This document shows, piece after piece, positions 51,836-56,554 of a DNA stretch of 56,554 bases. This stretch comes from an uncultured Acetobacteraceae bacterium (GTDB lineage Bacteria; Pseudomonadota; Alphaproteobacteria; Acetobacterales; Acetobacteraceae). Made by a program: the position numbers and the translations under genes. The stretch is from assembly GCA_903918315.1 (NCBI GenBank), contig CAIXEA010000201.1, positions 1 through 56,554 on the forward strand, given 5' to 3'. The first letter of the stretch is position 1. Every line of letters starts with the position of its first letter. Under the pieces are notes generated by a model, which did not search any database, was not told where the DNA came from, and saw only the letters and a program-made list of their open reading frames with translations.

Positions 51836-54225
51836 GAGAAACCCATCCGTTCCAGATGCCTGTTCACTCTGGCCTCCAGTTCGGCAACACGGCCAATCAT
51901 CTCCGGCAGCGGCCTCTCGTACCGATCACCTAGTTCCTTCACGCGCTGGGTAAGCTGCTGGCTCACGCGGTCCATCTCGCCATGGATGGCGGCATCGAGC
52001 GCGGCCAACCATTTATCGTCCACCACCAGCGCCTTGATCTCGACCTCGCTCAACCTGGGGTAATGGGCATAAGCCTTCGCGTCGAGCGCGGCCTCGGCGT
52101 CCTTGACGCGCCTTTTGAGATCCGCCTCCTCGGTGTTCTGCTTGAGCCAATCATTCAACGCGCCGGCTTCGTCTTTGGCCTCCTTGTCGCCCTTGATCTC
52201 CTTCAATCGGGCGGCGACGTTGGCTTTGGTCACCTTGTCGAGTTCGGCGAAGGCGCCGTCCTCGCCGCCGTGTTCCTCCACCAGTTCGGTCATGCGAGCG
52301 GTCACGCTTTCAAGGTCGGCGGCAAGCTGGTCGATTTCCGCCTGCGCCTTCCCATAGAAGCGCGCAACGATCAGGGGTTTGGGGATCAGATCGCAGGCCC
52401 AGCCCTTGTCCTTCTCCTTGCCCTGCTTGGTCTTCTCGATGACGCGATATGTCTCGGCCTTCCAGCCATCGGCGGCGATGAGATAGCAATCGTCCTGCAT
52501 GAGCTCATCCCAGTAGTCCAACAAATGTTGATAGATGTCGTAGGGGTCGATCAGCGGCTTGCCGCCATAATGGCTCAGCAAATCCTCGGCCAGCGCGGCG
52601 ATGACCTCCTTCGGATGGCAGCCGGGCCGCAGCGCCTTGAGCGTGGCGGCGGCGCGATCCCGCCAGACCGCGAAGTGCGCGTTCATGCCTGACATGAATG
52701 TCGAAAATTCGGGGTGCTCGTAAATCGCGGTCTTGATCGCGGCCTTCTCCACGATCAGGTCGAGATAGCCGGGCCGGTTGGGCCGGAACAACGAATCCCG
52801 CAGCCCAGGGCAGACGGCCCAATAGGGGGCGAGGGCATCGATATCGGCGGCGGGAATGCCGCCGCGCAGATGGGCGTCGATGTCCTGCCGGTCCTCCGGC
52901 GTCTGGCTGTCGATGTAGCGGGGAAGATTGAGGTTGAACTCGTTCTTCTCGATCTCCTCGACGCTGACCATGCGCGCGTAACGCGGCACATCCAGCCGCC
53001 GCGTGAACACGTCCACGATCCGATGGATGTCCTGGGCGCGCAGGCGGTTCTTCGGCCCGTCCTTCATGAAGCCGCCGCTGGCGTCGATCATGAAGATTCC
53101 CTTGCGGGTGTGGGCGTCCTGCTTGTCGATCAGGATGATGCAGGCGGGAATGCCGGTGCCGTAGAACAGGTTGGCGGGCAGGCCGATGATGCCCTTGATG
53201 TAGCCCCGGCGGATCAAGGCGCGGCGGATATCGGCCTCGGCATTGCCCCGGAACAGCACACCATGCGGCAGGATGCACGCGCCCTTGCCGGTGGATTTCA
53301 GGGAACGGACGATGTGCAGCAAATAGGCGTAATCGCCCTGTTTCCCCGGCGGCGTGCCGAAGGGTTTGAACCGCTCGTGCGGATCGTCCAGCGGCACGAT
53401 CCCCGTGCTCCAGCGTTTGTCGGAGAATGGCGGATTGGCGACGACATAATCGAAGGTCTTGAGCGTGCCGCCGTCCAGGAATTTGGGGTCGGCCAGCGTG
53501 TTGCCTTGGAAGATCAGCGCCGTGGGGTTGTCGTGCAGGATCATGTTCATCCGGGCGAGGCCGCTGGTCGCCGCGTCCTTCTCCTGCCCATACAAAGTGA
53601 CCGGTGTCCGCGCCTCATCCGCCACCTTCAGCAGCAAGGAACCGGAGCCGCAGGTCGGATCGTAGACCGTGGTGTCGTTGCTGGTCGCCGCGTTCCGAAT
53701 ACCGAGCACCTGGGCGATGATGCGGCTGACCTCGGCGGGGGTGTAGAACTGGCCCTTGCTCTTGCCGCTCTCGGTCGCGAAGTGCCGCATGAGGTATTCG
53801 TAGGCGTCGCCCAGGATGTCATCGCCCTCGGCCCGGTTCTTGGAGAAATCGAGGGCGGGGTTTTCGAAGATGGCGATCAGGTTGGTGAGCCTGTCCACCT
53901 TCTCCTTCCCGTCGCCGAGTTTGGTGGCGTCGTTGAAGTCCGGGAAGTCGGAGAGTTGGTTGGCGTTGGCCAGGGGGCCGATGATCTTCTTGTTGATGTC
54001 GTCGCCGATATTGGGCGTGCCCTTGAGGGCCACCATGTCCTTGAAGCTGGCGCCGGGCGGGATGGTGATCGGGGCGAAGGGCTGGCTCGCGTATTTGTCG
54101 CTGACGTATTTGATGAACAGCAGCACCAGGACGTAGTCCTTGTACTGGCTGGCATCCATGCCGCCCCGCAGCTCATCGCAGCCGGCCCAGAGGGACGAAT
54201 AGAGTTCAGACTTCTTGATGGCCAC
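51826..54225 (-). CDS. hsdM: Type I restriction enzyme, methyltransferase subunit (long form)
   Basis: A 799-residue adenine methyltransferase. It has an HsdM N-terminal domain (SLWAGCDELRGGMDASQYKD), the AdoMet-binding motif DPTCGSGSLLL and the catalytic NPPF motif (VVANPPFSDKRW). It is about 280 residues longer than classical HsdM. The extension (from about residue 620) is rich in charged helices likely to form a coiled coil (TARMTELVEEHGGEDG, DRVSQQLTQRVKELGDRYER). This long form is known in some operons. It is first in the hsdM-hsdS-hsdR-ygjP operon. Confidence 0.94.
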   Translation of the reverse strand: MAIKKSELYSSLWAGCDELRGGMDASQYKDYVLVLLFIKYVSDKYASQPFAPITIPPGASFKDMVALKGTPNIGDDINKKIIGPLANANQLSDFPDFNDATKLGDGKEKVDRLTNLIAIFENPALDFSKNRAEGDDILGDAYEYLMRHFATESGKSKGQFYTPAEVSRIIAQVLGIRNAATSNDTTVYDPTCGSGSLLLKVADEARTPVTLYGQEKDAATSGLARMNMILHDNPTALIFQGNTLADPKFLDGGTLKTFDYVVANPPFSDKRWSTGIVPLDDPHERFKPFGTPPGKQGDYAYLLHIVRSLKSTGKGACILPHGVLFRGNAEADIRRALIRRGYIKGIIGLPANLFYGTGIPACIILIDKQDAHTRKGIFMIDASGGFMKDGPKNRLRAQDIHRIVDVFTRRLDVPRYARMVSVEEIEKNEFNLNLPRYIDSQTPEDRQDIDAHLRGGIPAADIDALAPYWAVCPGLRDSLFRPNRPGYLDLIVEKAAIKTAIYEHPEFSTFMSGMNAHFAVWRDRAAATLKALRPGCHPKEVIAALAEDLLSHYGGKPLIDPYDIYQHLLDYWDELMQDDCYLIAADGWKAETYRVIEKTKQGKEKDKGWACDLIPKPLIVARFYGKAQAEIDQLAADLESVTARMTELVEEHGGEDGAFAELDKVTKANVAARLKEIKGDKEAKDEAGALNDWLKQNTEEADLKRRVKDAEAALDAKAYAHYPRLSEVEIKALVVDDKWLAALDAAIHGEMDRVSQQLTQRVKELGDRYERPLPEMIGRVAELEARVNRHLERMGFSWT

Positions 54226-54334
54226 GGTTACCGGACCCTTCGGCGTTGGACAGGGGCGGGACGCTGAATAAACCTGGGTGTCATGCGATCGTCTTTACCT
54301 GCCGGCGCCGAGTCACGCCAATCCGGCCAGACCA

Positions 54335-54435
54335 TGATCGTTTGAAGTTGGGTCAAGATACGTGTTCGATCATGATCTGGCTCTTTGTCTTGTCGCGTGA
54401 TTCACGTTTTCGGGCGATTCCGCTTCAAACGATCA
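54335..54435. repeat. Inverted-repeat element between hsdM and the helicase gene
   Basis: TGATCGTTTGAAG (54335-54347) and its complement CTTCAAACGATCA (54423-54435) bound a 101-base segment with partial inner complementarity. It is like the short palindromic repeats found scattered in alphaproteobacterial intergenic DNA. It ends 4 bases before the stop codon of the helicase gene and lies about 110 bases upstream of hsdM, so it might also affect termination or folding of transcripts. Only one copy is visible here. Confidence 0.5.
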
Positions 54436-54439
54436 CGCT

Positions 54440-56554
54440 CTAGGCACCCACGGTGCGCGCGAACAGGTCTTGCGCGTCCGCCTGGTCAGGCTCACCCGGC
54501 AGCAGCACATCGCGCGTCAGCCGGCGCTTGCGTTCCAGCAGCTCGTTCAGATTCTCATCGAATGACGCCTGACCGGTCGGCAGCGTGGCAATGGGGACAT
54601 GCACATGCACGACACGATCCTGCCCAATGCGCAGGGCACGGCCGGTGCATTGATCCTCCACCGCCGGATTCCACCAGCGATCGAGGTGGATGACATGGTT
54701 GGCACGGGTGAGCGTCAGACCGACACCACCGGCCCGGGGCGACATGACCATAACGTCGAAGCCGTCAGGCGCGGACTGGAACCGATCGACCCGCTCCTGC
54801 CGCTTGGAGCCGGCGACCGTGCCGTTGATGATCTCCGGCGTGGCGGGCAGGCGGTAGCGGCGTTGGATGATCGTCGCGAGGCGGGGTTGCAACCGCACAT
54901 TGTCCAGGAAGATCAGGGCCCGCTCCCCGGCCGCCACAATTCCGTCCAGGGCCGTGAAACAGGCCAAGAGGCGCGCGGAGGCGCCGATGAAGTCCGCATC
55001 GCTGGCCTCCATCTCCGTATCCGGATGCAGGGAGATCGCACGGAAACGCTGCAGCGCCAGGAGGACGGCGCCGGGCGTCGTCCGGGCACTTTCGAGCACC
55101 TCAGTGTAGGCCTCCATCTGGATCCTGGGCATGGGCGTCCGGCCGACATGCGTCTGCGCGGTGGGTAACTCCGGCAGATGGTCCTCTTTCATGCGCCGGA
55201 GGAGGAGCGGCGGAACCCCCGCCGACGGCTCATCCAGGCGGCGGCGCAGGTCGCGCAAGGTCGGCAAGTCGGCTATCGCCTCATAGGTCTGGCTGAAGAC
55301 GCTGAGCGACCCGAGGCAGCCGGGCCGCACGCCATCGACGATGCACCAGAGATCGGCGAGACGGTTCTCGACCGGCGTGCCCGTCATGGCGATGCGGAAA
55401 TCCACCTTCATACCCTTCAGCGCGTCGGTGATGCGCACACCTGGGGTTTTCACCTTCTGCGCCTCATCGGCGAGCAGCACGGCGAAGCGGACGGCGCCGA
55501 AGTCCGGGCTGTGGTCGCGCAAGGTCTCGTAGGTCGTCAGCACCCAATCGGCGGCCGACAGTTGCTTGCGATCCAGTTCGGGCCCGGCCCCACGCCGCAA
55601 CGCCCGCAAGCCGGCGCCGAAGGCAGACAGACAGGTGCCCAGCCCGATGCCGGACAGATGCCGAGCGTGCTCAGCCGACCAGTTGGCGAGTAAACCGGTG
55701 GGGGCGACGATAAGGAGGGGCGCGTGCGGGATCCGGCCTTGCTCCATTCCTTCACGAAGCCAGGCGAGGAAGGCGAGGCCCTGAAGCGTTTTCCCCAGTC
55801 CCATGTCATCGGCAAGCAGGACGCCCGGGGCGCCGGACCGCCAACTGTCCTGCAACCAGCGCAAGCCGTCCCGCTGGTGCGGTTTGGGCGTGGTATCCAG
55901 GCAGGCGGGGATACCAGGTGGAAGATCCGGACGCGCGACGAAGGTCTGCTCGTGCTCGACCTCGTTCTCGTTGGTCAGGATCAGGAGCACGACCGGGGCA
56001 GAGTCTGGTTTGTCGGCGTTGGCTTTGACGATGCGGTTCAGTTGCTCCACCTGCGCCTTGGTTGCGGGGATGGAGACCGGCGGTTCGTCTGGTGAGGCAC
56101 CGGGTGGGCGAAAGGTGACATATTTCTCGCCGGCCGCGATGGCTGTTTGCAGGCGACCGCGCAGGGTCTCCGCTTCGGCGGCGTTGAGGGGAACGGACGG
56201 GGGCGCGCCGGGGGGGCGCGGCGCGTCTGTGGCGGCGAACCAATTGACGGGGGTTCGGGCGACCCAGGGGAGGCTGCGCTTCTCCCACAGACCCAGGCCG
56301 ATGACCCGGTCGGAATAGGCTGGTGTATCGACGAACACCTGCTCGACCTGCTCCAACAGTGTGGGATCATCGTCCGCTTCCAGCGCGACCCGCAGATGGC
56401 GGCGTGGGGCTGCCAGGATGGCGCGCTTGGTGGCGATGGACGCCGTCTGATGGCGTCGTACTTCGCTGAGCGCCCGATGCAGGACCGGCGCCAGGACGAG
56501 AAAGGTGCCACCGCTGAGAGAATACATGGTCCGCGCGTCGCTGTAGCGATTGAA
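54440..56554 (-). CDS. SNF2-family helicase/ATPase, 5' end beyond window
   Basis: A large ATPase of the SNF2/Rad54 type; 704 codons are visible. The SF2 core starts near residue 225 (counting from ATG 56527): PHQRDGLRWLQDSW, Walker A ADDMGLGKTLQ, LIVAPTGLLANW, the DEAQ-box LLADEAQKVKTP, and MTGTPVENRLADLW. The C-terminal half has MSPRAGGVGLTLTRANHVIHL and CTGRALRIGQDR. The frame stays open through 56554 with plausible sequence (FNRYSDART before the first Met), so the real start is to the right. Such helicases occur in Zorya (ZorD) and DISARM (DrmD) defence systems, and as stand-alone genes in islands. Its place beside hsd genes fits defence. Confidence 0.85.
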   Translation of the reverse strand, partial: FNRYSDARTMYSLSGGTFLVLAPVLHRALSEVRRHQTASIATKRAILAAPRRHLRVALEADDDPTLLEQVEQVFVDTPAYSDRVIGLGLWEKRSLPWVARTPVNWFAATDAPRPPGAPPSVPLNAAEAETLRGRLQTAIAAGEKYVTFRPPGASPDEPPVSIPATKAQVEQLNRIVKANADKPDSAPVVLLILTNENEVEHEQTFVARPDLPPGIPACLDTTPKPHQRDGLRWLQDSWRSGAPGVLLADDMGLGKTLQGLAFLAWLREGMEQGRIPHAPLLIVAPTGLLANWSAEHARHLSGIGLGTCLSAFGAGLRALRRGAGPELDRKQLSAADWVLTTYETLRDHSPDFGAVRFAVLLADEAQKVKTPGVRITDALKGMKVDFRIAMTGTPVENRLADLWCIVDGVRPGCLGSLSVFSQTYEAIADLPTLRDLRRRLDEPSAGVPPLLLRRMKEDHLPELPTAQTHVGRTPMPRIQMEAYTEVLESARTTPGAVLLALQRFRAISLHPDTEMEASDADFIGASARLLACFTALDGIVAAGERALIFLDNVRLQPRLATIIQRRYRLPATPEIINGTVAGSKRQERVDRFQSAPDGFDVMVMSPRAGGVGLTLTRANHVIHLDRWWNPAVEDQCTGRALRIGQDRVVHVHVPIATLPTGQASFDENLNELLERKRRLTRDVLLPGEPDQADAQDLFARTVGA

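Larger units (their letters stand above)
37632..56554. mobile_element. Integrative element (genomic island) in tRNA-Lys, left end
   Basis: The element starts at the partial tRNA-Lys and has a tyrosine integrase 180 bases inside. It carries an excisionase-like HTH gene, small genes of unknown role, a putative replication ATPase, two damaged IS elements, a type I restriction operon and a SNF2 helicase. Gene content changes sharply from metabolic to accessory at the tRNA fragment. The right junction was not seen and is probably beyond 56554. No conjugation genes were found, so it may be a satellite or mobilisable island rather than a self-transmissible ICE. Confidence 0.7.

Overview
The window is high-GC, densely packed DNA with many 1-4 base stop/start overlaps. 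The gene families (membrane-bound PuuD urate oxidase, BMP-type importers, a YfhM/PbpC pair, a DUF4102 integrase) fit a soil- or plant-associated alphaproteobacterium, possibly Acetobacteraceae or a rhizobial relative. The family-level guess is weak. No rRNA, intact tRNA or CRISPR array was seen.

Layout. (1) 1-2776: a fused two-module ABC permease running off the left edge, divergent from an LLM flavin oxidoreductase. (2) 2814-9637: yfhM (bacterial alpha-2-macroglobulin) followed by pbpC, a periplasmic defence/repair pair. (3) 9725-15163: a complete Opp/Dpp-type peptide importer on the minus strand (binding protein, two permeases, two ATPases). (4) 15242-15926: a toxin-first toxin-antitoxin pair with palindromic operator-like sites. 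(5) 15998-37603: a 21.6-kb purine and ureide catabolic cluster. (6) 37632 to the right edge: an integrated element starting at a 3' tRNA-Lys(UUU) fragment. It holds a tyrosine integrase, small accessory genes, a putative replication ATPase, two damaged insertion sequences (IS3 and IS66 families), a ygjP-hsdR-hsdS-hsdM type I restriction operon and a SNF2 helicase that continues past the right edge.

The purine cluster is the main biological story. Two BMP-family importers and a Tsx-like outer-membrane channel should bring purines or nucleosides in. GuaD and a paralogous deaminase, XdhABC and an 8-oxoguanine deaminase all converge on urate. PuuD oxidises urate, and a fused UraD-UraH protein carries the product to allantoin. 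Two cysteine hydrolases of the isochorismatase fold sit in the same cluster. One aligns closely with biuret hydrolase (BiuH) and the other is a diverged paralogue that could be a triuret hydrolase. Triuret is a known non-enzymatic oxidation product of urate, so the cluster may recover nitrogen from both normal and oxidatively damaged purines. Three strong sigma-54 (-24/-12) promoter matches precede the first importer, the Tsx/puuD/uraDH unit and the second hydrolase. GGTC/GACC inverted-repeat motifs lie at enhancer-like distances from two of them. This suggests nitrogen-limitation control; no regulator gene is present in the window.

The right-hand element looks like a defence-bearing integrative island. 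Its most interesting open points are the unidentified integrase-linked genes, a 9-bp repeat hairpin at the end of the replication ATPase gene, and whether the SNF2 helicase belongs to a multi-gene defence system to the right of the window.
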